NCBI GenBank assembly: GCA_027575765.1
Contig: JANBPT010000631.1
Coordinates: 1-27,783 of the forward strand
Direction of reading: 5' to 3'
Origin: Tieghemiomyces parasiticus
Taxonomy: Eukaryota; Kickxellomycota; Dimargaritomycetes; Dimargaritales; Dimargaritaceae
DNA: 27,783 bases
In this document: piece by piece, positions 20,158 to 27,783 of the stretch
Layout: every line of letters starts with the position of its first letter
Numbering within the stretch: the stretch's first letter is position 1
Notes under the pieces: model-generated
The model's database searches: none
What the model was told of the DNA's origin: nothing
What the model saw: the letters and a program-made list of their open reading frames with translations, nothing else
Made by a program: the position numbers and the translations under genes

Positions 20158-21267
20158 TTAGTGAGACCCCGATTTCTTATCAGCCTGGAGCCCCGAAAAG
20201 GCCCGACCGGCACAATCGACACGGTGGACGTGGAGGCAGCCCTTCTCGTCAGCGCCGCAGCTGCCAACGATGGCAAGGTCGGTACCCTGGGCGCCGCCAA
20301 ACTCCAGGCTGGTGACTCCCTTAAAGGGCACGGTGATACGCTGCTTCAGTTCGCCCTGGGGGGTAAAAACGACGACCTCGCCGAGGCCGTTACGGGTGAC
20401 GTAGAGGTTACCATTCTTGTCGGTACGCATACCATCAATGTCGGTGCTGCCAGTATTGTCAAACTCAGAGAAATCCTTAAACAGAGTCCGGACGGGCATG
20501 TTGTCGGTGCCGTTTTTGACGTCTAGGCCGGAACCGCTCGCGGAATTGGTCAACTCGTAGCGCCAGATGACGTTGTTGAGCACCACACCGCCGTCGCCAT
20601 TGGTGGACTCGGACAAGTAGAGGTACTTGTTGGTGGGGTCCACCTCAATACCGTTGGTGCGGTTGAGCTGCGCGATCCGGCGCGGGGTGTGAGCGCCACC
20701 GTTGGGACAGATCCAGAGGTCGCCGGTAGAGGCCGAGTAGTTCATCCCGGACAGGAAAACGTCACCCAAGTCGGTCACGGCGATATCGTTGGGCTGCAAC
20801 ATGGCGGCGTCCTGACAGTAGGTGACAGCAGCAGCATTGCCTGGCGGACCCGAAATACGAAGGACACGGTGGTTGGTCACGTCGACGGCCAGCATGGCCA
20901 CCACGTCATTATGTTCGGTCTGGTCCGATTCAATGACGCGGATACCGTTGAACCAAGTGGTGTTGTCAGGGTCCTGGTAATAGCTAGACTGGGCGCCCTG
21001 ACCCAGCGCGATACCAATGTTATTCTTAAGGCCATCGTAGTTAACGGCATAGATGTTTCCCTTGGCGTCTACGCCGGCACCCTCGATGGCAGCGCCAAAC
21101 TTGGAGGTAGCCGCAGTAATGCCAGCGGCGCCGACCACCGTCGGCACCGGAACACCACCGCTACCCGTAGCCGCCGGGGCCGCGGAGCTAGACGTGGGGT
21201 CAGCGGGCTTCGCCACAGTGAAGGCGGTACCGACACCGAGGAGGAGGCAGAGAGAGGAAAATCTCAT
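20158..21267 (-). CDS. Secreted SMP-30/gluconolactonase-like six-bladed beta-propeller
   Basis: This is a 369-residue intronless protein with a signal peptide (RFSSLCLLLGVGTAFTVA) and a short Ser/Ala/Pro linker. The rest reads as propeller blades with repeating DxxGNxY-type turns: VDAKGNIYAVN, NDIAVTDLGDVFLSG, NGIEVDPTNKYLYLSES and DGMRTDKNGNLYVTRNG. These line up with SMP-30 family landmarks. Glu62 (EGAGVD), Asn205 (NGIEVD) and Asp278 (DGM) fit the three metal ligands, and Asn160/Asp161 fit the substrate-site ND. Family members are metal-dependent lactonases or esterases acting on sugar lactones and related compounds. The substrate here is unknown. Several N-glycosylation sequons (DNTTW, MNYSA, LNRTN, KNGTD) agree with secretion. 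Cys-rich ends (SCGADEKGCLHVHRVDC) may form disulfides. No GPI signal. Complete; family call good, activity inferred. Confidence 0.82.
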   Translation of the reverse strand: MRFSSLCLLLGVGTAFTVAKPADPTSSSAAPAATGSGGVPVPTVVGAAGITAATSKFGAAIEGAGVDAKGNIYAVNYDGLKNNIGIALGQGAQSSYYQDPDNTTWFNGIRVIESDQTEHNDVVAMLAVDVTNHRVLRISGPPGNAAAVTYCQDAAMLQPNDIAVTDLGDVFLSGMNYSASTGDLWICPNGGAHTPRRIAQLNRTNGIEVDPTNKYLYLSESTNGDGGVVLNNVIWRYELTNSASGSGLDVKNGTDNMPVRTLFKDFSEFDNTGSTDIDGMRTDKNGNLYVTRNGLGEVVVFTPQGELKQRITVPFKGVTSLEFGGAQGTDLAIVGSCGADEKGCLHVHRVDCAGRAFSGLQADKKSGSH

Positions 21268-21467
21268 GGTGAAAATTCCTACAGGGCGGCGAACAAGTGC
21301 ATGAAAGAAGGGGAGGAGGAATCAGCTGACACTCCGAGTAGATTGGGAAGCGGAGGGACAGGAGAGGGAATAACGAAAGCTAATCAAGAACGAGTTGTGC
21401 ACCAGGGTCCGAACCTGGAAAAGATTGATTAAGGGTTGAGAGCTATTGGGGGGCGGGGAAGGTGGTG

Positions 21468-21477
21468 ATTATATAGG
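21468..21477 (-). promoter_or_regulatory. TATA-like element of the beta-propeller gene
   Basis: On the minus strand the string reads CTATATAATC, about 200 bases before the start codon at 21267. Its position fits a core promoter but is not proof. Confidence 0.35.
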
Positions 21478-21921
21478 GGAGCAGTAGGTGGAACGAGGCC
21501 GTGGGCCCGAACGGAATGGCTTTCGGGAAATTAGCTAGATGGCGATATAGGGGACGGCGGGATTTGACGAGAGCAAGTGGTGAACGACACACTGGTCAAG
21601 CGTATACAACCAGGTGACGGCCGACGGGTAGAGCGAGATTGGTAAGTGATTGAAAGAGTGAGGGCAATCAGTAAACGATTGGCACTGCGGCGGTAGTGCA
21701 GGATGTTCGGGGGTGACTTGCAGATGGTGGAAGGGAGGTCGATACAATTAACAGGTCGATCCCAAGACAGAGAAAGAGCAGGTGTGATGAAGGCGTTGTA
21801 AGTAATAGGGAAGGGGGAAATGTGCGGTTGGCAGAAGTAGAGAGAGAGAGGGTCGCATATACCCAGACAACGAATAGCAGTCAGACGATCGTAAACGGCG
21901 TGCTGGCTGAAAACAGGCGAC

Positions 21922-21933
21922 CGGTTTAAACCG
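21922..21933. promoter_or_regulatory. CGG-N6-CCG palindrome (candidate Zn2Cys6 factor site)
   Basis: CGGTTTAAACCG is a perfect 12-base palindrome. Inverted CGG triplets six bases apart are the site type bound by Ppr1-like zinc-cluster activators. It lies about 650 bases upstream of the propeller gene. A single occurrence is weak evidence. Confidence 0.25.
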
Positions 21934-22322
21934 TTGTCACAATTAGAGTATAGGAGCTCAACTACAGGAGATCCGGACCAGCGGACAGGCGGACGTGGGT
22001 CGCAGTATAATTATTAACGCAGTAGGCCACAGTGGGTCAGCGCAGCGAGGACACAAAGAGACAGTAGGTGAATGTAAGGTGGCAACGCAGGGTTAACAGA
22101 GAGGTGAAGAAGAGAGGACTGGTGAACCGGTCGCGGTATTTATATGGTTATGGAGATGAAGACCGGACGGCCTACTAACAGGGGCATACAAAGAGGCAGA
22201 CCGCCGCCCCCTTCCCTCCGTAGGTAGTAGGGAAAGGAATCGTTGAGCGATAACAAAGGGGCTCGGGTCATTGCAAACGGCCCGCAACCAGGCCGACAGA
22301 AACGGGGGGCTGACGGAGGGCA

Positions 22323-22352
22323 TAGTAGGACCGATAAGGATAGGTCCTACTA
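22323..22352. repeat. Perfect 10-bp inverted repeat with 10-base spacer
   Basis: TAGTAGGACC (22323-22332) and GGTCCTACTA (22343-22352) are exact reverse complements around a 10-base spacer. The structure could be a dyad protein-binding site or a hairpin in a transcript. No gene or element with matching ends is visible. Confidence 0.6.
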
Positions 22353-23159
22353 AATATCGTGAAGATACAGGAGAGAAGGGGTGGAGGGGACAGTCGCGGG
22401 TAGTGACGAACAAGGGCCCCTGATCAGGCCGGGACCTGGGCGGCACTTCCCCCTTTCTCCACTTTTTCGCCTAGCCTCGCTGCTATGATGGGTGCTGCGG
22501 CTAAACATAAACCCACATTCTGGGCCTAAGGCAGGGGAGGCCTAACTAGGGTGAGAGAAATGTGGTTTAATACCTGCCAGGTGTGGTGGAGTTTGGCAGT
22601 ACCGGAGGTACATCCGCAATAGAGCGGGTGTCCGTAATCTGTAGGCCGATGGTGTGCGGCAATTATATCGTCGGGCCCTTGTGGCCTGCACAAAACTATC
22701 CGCGAGTAAAAAGGACTGCGTACAGTCGGGGACGCCAATCCGCAGCGTTGGGTCGGAGGGCCCCGCGCCCGACACGGCGAGGGCGGGGAGACTCGGGGCT
22801 CCAGTAAATCAGCTTAGCCCCCTCTCCCTATCGATACCACCACGCAAGTGTACCGGCCGGGTCAACGTTGGTCCAGCCTGCTCAGCGTTGTACCTTGCTC
22901 TCTCCATGCGCATAAAGTGAAGCTGACGAGTATGGCATTCTATTCAGCGAGTGCTGCTGGCCTGTATGCATTCCAGACCGCTCATGTTTCTCAAAGAAAA
23001 ATTACCCCCCCCGCTGGACTTATCGGGAGGCTTCCTCGTGCGGGAGGGGCACATACAGCATATAGCTGAAGATACTGGTCAGCGAAAAAGGATCGCCCTA
23101 TGCTGCCTAGAGAATACAGGGGGGGGGCTTCGGTGCAGAAGTATATATTGGGCTGATCG

Positions 23160-23440
23160 TGCTTATCCAGTTCCCTGACACCTCCTTAACCATGTCTACC
23201 CAGTCCTGTCCCTTATTGGGCGTCTGCATGTAAGCCAGGGTGATATTACGTCGGTGGCGATCCCCCATGACCAGATGCGGGCGAGGTGTGGTATGGTCTT
23301 CCAGATGTGATGATCATCCCAGCAGCGGGCCATTAGAGCCGTCACCACGTTAGAGTGTGAACACCTGTTGCCGTCAGTTACCGTCGGAACCATCACAGCA
23401 CCAAAGCAGTGTGGGCGGGTGCCCACCCGGCCGCTTTGGG
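23160..23440 (-). pseudogene. Possible decayed coding segment with a frame break
   Basis: On the minus strand one frame reads protein-like from about 23440 (including HSNVVTALMARCWDDHHIW) to a G-run near 23250. From there a different frame continues protein-like (RRNITLAYMQTPNKGQDWVD) beyond 23200. The switch coincides with a run of Gs, where a one-base indel is plausible. I recognise no family, so this may equally be a chance pattern in non-coding DNA. Confidence 0.25.
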
Positions 23441-24615
23441 AGGACAGCTAACTAGCTTGAGCTCGTTTAGGAGCGGAGAAAAAGAGACAATCCGGAGGAG
23501 CCAAATGTGTCCAGTCGGTACGCTACCTGTCGAAAGCGAAGATAGCTGGGTTGGGTTGTCAAGGGAGCTGAGGACCAGGGTCTACGTGGTATAGGGCATA
23601 GACAACGGGAGCCTATAATCGATGCCATGCTGCAGACGAGCCTTCATTTAGAACATACCGTTCTGTGTTTATGCCTTTTGACGAGAACCCCCATTCCACG
23701 TGCTTCGCGATAGCCGGCTTCAAGCATAAGCTGCCAAACATTGGGACGATGAGGGATACATGCTAAGCCCTTTTAGACGGCCCACTTTGCCTTCATTGGG
23801 TGAAAGCCCCACCTGTGTTAAACCAGTAGTGCGCGGGTAGTAGTCGAAATGCAAGGTGGGTTAGAGGTATATGGTAGGGTTAATGGATATAGATGTACAT
23901 AATGGTTGTGGCGTGGAAATCAAAAAATTTGAAGAATGAAGTGGAACTGTGAGTTCTGTCAATAGGAGATGTGCTGTTGTCCACCTTAAGTAGGACAGCC
24001 AGCGTCGTCAATTCTCTGGCCAAGAGTAAGCCGAGACAAGGGCGTAAACTAGACAGCTGAGTTCATGTCCGTCGCCAAGGGGACTGGCCAACGGATTCGC
24101 TTGCAGAGCCGAAGCACAGCTGTATTTGTCCAGTTAAGAGGGCGGCGGAGGCAATATGCTATCAAAAGCCTGTCAACCTGAGAAAAGTCGACCGTCAACT
24201 GCGGAAATCTAGACCTGAAGATAAATTGTGACAGCTATATTAGCCTCTAAGCCGTCACATCGTCTTCCCCATGGGCTTAATGGCCCTTGGTTGAGAGGCA
24301 CTGTTCCCATAGCCGCAGTTATTGGTCTGCCGCAAGCGCCAAGCCTATCAATTCGTGGATTGGGCCGCATTAAGCTAATGTCATGCTGGCCACGCCAAGC
24401 CAAGCCAAGCCTTTCGTGCTACACAAACTGAGCCGTCCCTGCCCCCCCCCACAATGCTGTATTTATTTTCTACTTCCCCCCTTGTCGCTAGTATTAGGCC
24501 AAGACAACCTACTTCTTCCCGCTGCCCCCCTACTCCTCTCGCACGCATTCCATTGACTACAGCATCGTGCACTCCACCATTCCGCCAGGACTTCAGACCA
24601 CTACGAGTCCACGAT

Positions 24616-25842
24616 ATGGGCCAGTCTTCCGCTGCCGCCGCCGCCAAGGTCCCCACGCCCGTCCCGAGACCTCACTACCTTGAGGCCGCTCATACTTCAG
24701 GAAGCAGTGACCCTACCGACCCTCCGCCGCTGTACAGCGAGTCGGTCAGCATCTCAGTCGGGTCCAGTGGGACGGCCCCCTTACCGCCCATGCCCACCAC
24801 AGCCACCCATGGCCCGTCCTACCCACTGCCGGTCGCCCCGTCTCACTCGGGCTATCGTGGTCACATCCGCTACGAGACCACCGGCGAGGATGAAATTGTG
24901 TCCTATGACCCGGTATTGAACCGTGACGCCGATGTGCTCACTGCCTTCATCCTCGAGAACCGTGGTCCACCCCAGCTCCTGGTCGAGGTCAAGGGGTTCC
25001 ACCTGGAAGACCAGCCCCACGCTATGGGGCACCATAGCGGCCGCAACGAGGACGCCGGTTACAGCACAGACACTCACGGCGGTTCCCGCGTGGTAATTGA
25101 CTTCCAGACCAAGTTGGATATTTCACCCTTCATTGCCCCCGAGCCGGCCGTGTTTGTGCGCCCTCTAACGACCAGGCAAACGGACGCACCGATCGCTACC
25201 AAGGACACAAAGTGGAGCGCAGCGTCGAACACCATCCCTGAGGATGCCGGCGTTTCCTCCTCGTCATCTTCGCGTCCATTGGCCACCGGAGCCAGCCGGA
25301 CCCTGGATACGAAGAAAGCTCTGCAAGTGAACGTCGCCGACAGGACCAGCGACGACAGTGACCGCCCTTCCCTCGACGACCCTCAGCGTGATCTCCTCAC
25401 CACCCACGCCAACCCTCCAGTCGCCGTGACCCGCACGGTGCGTGACGTTGCGGCCGAGTACGTGGCCCGTGACCGCTATCTCAAAGAGCTAGTGGTTGAA
25501 AAAGTGGTCATGTGGGATTTGGAAAAGGTGCGCCGAGACCTGGAACGCGTGTTCCGGGACCGCGGGTACCGCCACCACCTACGGGTCACTTTTATCAACC
25601 GCCGCCACCGGATCCATGTCCGGTCCCCTAACACCCTCATGCGCCTCTACCACAACTTTTGGGTGCGCATCTTTCTCTACATCACGTGTCTCTGGATCCT
25701 CGTGATGCCCGTCATGTGGATCCTCAATTACCGCGGGACCATGGATGACGAGATTAAGCTTGATTACGCCGTGCAGATTAGTCCCGAGGAGTTCTTGGAG
25801 CGTAACCGCTTTGCCCTTTTGGATAACTTACGGTTCGCCTGA
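24616..25842 (+). CDS. Fungal single-pass membrane protein of unknown function, candidate N-myristoylation and PPxY motif
   Basis: From this ATG the protein is 408 residues. It begins MGQSSAAAAA, which fits an N-myristoylation site (Gly2, Ser at 5-6). Residues 10-80 are Pro/Ser-rich and include DPPPLYSE, a PPxY motif (37-40) of the kind bound by WW domains of Rsp5-type ubiquitin ligases. The central part contains EIVSYDPVLNRDADVLTAFI and a beta-rich stretch (PPQLLVEVKGFHLE, VVIDFQTKLDISPFI). The layout resembles a widespread fungal family of unknown function, recalled rather than searched. A linker is followed by a basic helical region (MWDLEKVRRDLERVFRDRGY), one transmembrane segment (about 348-372, IFLYITCLWILVMPVMWIL) and a short tail (EEFLERNRFALLDNLRFA). 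The same frame is open upstream to an ATG at 24454. That start would add 54 residues (MLYLFSTSPLVASIRPRQP...) and remove the myristoylation signal. Confidence is high that this is a gene, low on function. Confidence 0.8.
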   Translation: MGQSSAAAAAKVPTPVPRPHYLEAAHTSGSSDPTDPPPLYSESVSISVGSSGTAPLPPMPTTATHGPSYPLPVAPSHSGYRGHIRYETTGEDEIVSYDPVLNRDADVLTAFILENRGPPQLLVEVKGFHLEDQPHAMGHHSGRNEDAGYSTDTHGGSRVVIDFQTKLDISPFIAPEPAVFVRPLTTRQTDAPIATKDTKWSAASNTIPEDAGVSSSSSSRPLATGASRTLDTKKALQVNVADRTSDDSDRPSLDDPQRDLLTTHANPPVAVTRTVRDVAAEYVARDRYLKELVVEKVVMWDLEKVRRDLERVFRDRGYRHHLRVTFINRRHRIHVRSPNTLMRLYHNFWVRIFLYITCLWILVMPVMWILNYRGTMDDEIKLDYAVQISPEEFLERNRFALLDNLRFA

Positions 25843-26285
25843 TTTCAGCCCATTGTAGGTACCCCATCCTTTTCGTACTTCCCCCCTCTCCTGATAAACT
25901 CCCTTTGCACTGACGTACTATGTATTTACTATAAACCCAATTACCCTTCTATTCCATCCCTATAGCCGGGAATCAGGCACCATACTACTGTAACCAAGAC
26001 GCCCACTGGGGTACCTTCCACTCCAAGGACACCATCTCCCTTCAGGATCTGACTTCCTGGTGGAAACTTCAAACTCCCATCAGCGGATTGTTCACACCCT
26101 TTGCAAAACAGGAAGGTGGTGGCCTTCAAATGCGGGAGACGAACTCAACTCGATTTCGGAGCCTCCTCTTCATGGAGAAGGGCCGAAACCGAGCGCCTAA
26201 ATTAACACCAAAAGGGGTTGCCTCATTTTCCAACACCCTCATATTGATGACGAATTGCCCATAATGGAAGATTTGTTAAGTGTGT

Positions 26286-26291
26286 AATAAA
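26286..26291 (+). terminator. AATAAA near the end of the ATG-less open frame
   Basis: The hexamer follows the end of the open frame 25935-26264 by about 20 bases and the orphan gene stop by 444 bases. A TTTATT (a minus-strand signal) lies 10 bases further on. It could end a transcript of the orphan gene or of a downstream exon. Confidence 0.35.
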
Positions 26292-26459
26292 TACTTGTCT
26301 TTATTCAATACTCGGCCTGCTCGCCTTGCGACCCTCCCTCGGTCTTTGTGCTTGTTGCTCCTCCCCTCAGGCTACACATCCTGTCACACTATCACCAAGG
26401 TAGGTTGTTTAAGGTACGGTACAGTACGCCTCTGTGCTCCGTGGCCTCGTAGTATAAAT

Positions 26460-26482
26460 CCAGCCAAATGCCTTTGGGCTGG
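26460..26482. repeat. Short imperfect hairpin
   Basis: CCAGCCAAA and TTTGGGCTGG flank TGCC and pair over nine bases with one bulged G. No role can be assigned. Confidence 0.4.
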
Positions 26483-27783
26483 TCGCTATGAGGCAAAATG
26501 GGATAAGGTAGAAACTAGGGGTTCTACTCGTCTAAGCCATGGTGCCACGGGTCGCAAATCCTAATTGGATGTTGCCCATTACAAATCCAAGCAGGTATCA
26601 CTGGCAGTTTGTAGATCTACTATCAAGTAACACTCAATTCAAGTAACCTATACAATACTTCCTGGTCTGTATTGTAATGTCGACGCATAGATGCGAACAG
26701 GTGAGCTTAGCCTTATCGTACGGTGGACAATACCAATCTTTCAACACCTCAAGCAGTGTGCATTTGTCAAGGGGTTTGTCATGCAATAGTTAAGCGTAGG
26801 AGTTTTACGGACATTGGGTATCTCTGGTAATAGTGAACACCGTAATGAGAATACTATTTATAGATACTTATGTACACGGCAGTCTTCAGGTGTTGGCAAG
26901 GCGGTCGGTCGGCAGTAATTACATATGCCATCTACCGTCATTATCAGATTGATACATTATTGAATGCAATCATGTGCATGTATGTACAAAGATCATGCAA
27001 AGGACTTAAAGGAAACACAGCATATACTGAGAGAGAGGGCAGCGAATGCATGCTATACAATTGCCTAATGTTGCGACAATAAGCCGAATCATCTCCAAGT
27101 TCATCTTTATCCGGCATGGAGGTGTCTTCCGTTCGCGAGCGAGTCTACTAACCGAAGGTGACATTTCGCTATCTCTATAGCTATCAAAAAGCGCTTAATT
27201 ATTGATCCGACCACAGTAACCGTAAGCATAAAGTACTTCAAAAAGAAGTAGCATCAGTAATACAATTTCTGGGGAAGATGAGGATATGGCCCGCCTTGTG
27301 GCCTGAGCGGCGCACAATCGATCGCTTAAAGATTCTGGGCACAGTTAGTGCTGAAATCCAACGTTGTCCAGCTTACCAATAAAGACAAGTTGATAACAGT
27401 TCAGTGTTTGGCAAACACAAACTCGGGTGTTAGTGATATTTCTGGTGGATGGTTCCTTAATCCCGAGTGCGCTAGTCTCTCCTGCCGATGACGGTTAAAC
27501 TAAACTACAAGGTGGCTACCTATTATTCAGGTAGGCTATGTTTTGAATCTATGGGGCTAGATCGTCCTTGTATTGTCAAATGAGCCTAATATACATTGTA
27601 TACACTGTACAATCTCCATCATCGATTTCTAAGGCGCAGTGTACCTTCTTCTATGAGATGGATCCGGTGTCCTTGGAGAGTAGTCCTCTCCTATTCCGAT
27701 TAAGGGGATTGTGGGTATATGTATATCTCCCTGCAGTAGCATCAATATCACTGTGCCTTCTTAGACACCAGACACAATGCGGT

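Larger units (their letters stand above)
21268..24615. other. 3.3 kb gene-poor region between divergent genes
   Basis: A TATA-like string on the minus strand (CTATATAATC, about 21468-21477) lies 200 bases upstream of the propeller gene. Further right I find no supported gene. Notable items are a CGG-N6-CCG palindrome at 21922, a perfect 10-bp inverted repeat at 22323-22352, a GC-rich patch at 22740-22800, a possible decayed coding segment on the minus strand at 23160-23440, and three GCCAA units near 24394. Other open frames look random. Confidence 0.5.
25843..27783. other. Right-end region, AT-richer, no supported gene
   Basis: After the orphan membrane gene come 110 open codons without an early ATG (25935-26264), an AATAAA at 26286, and a hairpin at 26460-26482. 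The rest of the region, to the end of the window, is visibly richer in A and T than the genic parts. Beyond 26300 no long frame, domain, tRNA or repeat is evident. Small dyads occur at 27234-27250 (TACTTC-5-GAAGTA) and near 27595-27613. Confidence 0.5.

Noticed and set aside
21402..21418. tRNA T-arm-like string (CCAGG-7-CCTGG with a TTCGG loop on the minus strand)
   Set aside because: The loop lacks the conserved A, and no acceptor stem, D-arm or anticodon arm pairs with it on either strand.
26516..26570. tRNA-like 3' end (GGGTCGCAAATCC)
   Set aside because: The T-loop consensus is broken and no cloverleaf can be folded upstream.

Overview
This window looks like nuclear DNA of a fungus. The genes are widely spaced. 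Spliceosomal introns have clear GTAAG-type donors and pyrimidine-rich acceptors. Coding stretches are GC-rich at third positions, and leaders are CT-rich with few ATGs. Several products are fungal in type: a Cho2-type phosphatidylethanolamine methyltransferase, a Loa1-type lysophospholipid acyltransferase, a GPI-anchored Thr/Pro-rich wall protein and an ESCRT-I Vps37. The exact lineage cannot be read from the sequence. An early-diverging filamentous fungus is my guess, not a demonstrated fact. There is no operon structure and no sign of a bacterial or viral segment. Layout, left to right: (1) 3' part of a PB1-domain scaffold protein (+, runs off the left edge). (2) A six-exon Loa1-like acyltransferase (+). 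(3) A 2.3 kb gap, then an intronless secreted pepsin-like aspartic protease (+), with an upstream ORF whose stop overlaps the start codon. (4) A 2 kb gap holding a TATA box and a cluster of ATTGG (CCAAT) boxes, then the three-exon CHO2 gene (+). (5) Convergent to CHO2, a repeat-rich GPI-anchored surface protein (-). (6) A mitochondrial carrier (-) whose first exon carries half of the first carrier signature. (7) Divergent from the carrier, an intronless Vps37 (+). (8) Convergent to Vps37, a secreted SMP-30/gluconolactonase-like beta-propeller (-). (9) A 3.3 kb gene-poor stretch with two clean dyads and a possible decayed coding relic. (10) A fungal membrane protein of unknown function (+) with alternative starts, one of which would give an N-myristoylated protein carrying a PPxY motif. 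(11) About 1.9 kb of AT-richer sequence with an ATG-less open frame and hairpins but no gene I can support. Functionally the set is mixed housekeeping and secretion: two phospholipid enzymes (lysophospholipid acylation and PC synthesis), one ESCRT subunit, one inner-mitochondrial-membrane transporter, three secreted or surface proteins, a PB1 signalling scaffold and an orphan membrane protein. I see no biosynthetic cluster and no clearly new multi-gene system. The most interesting items are the TAATG uORF-protease overlap, the alternative N-termini of the orphan membrane protein, the interrupted PB1 domain, the tandem-repeat surface protein, and the ATG-free leader with CCAAT/TATA promoter of CHO2.
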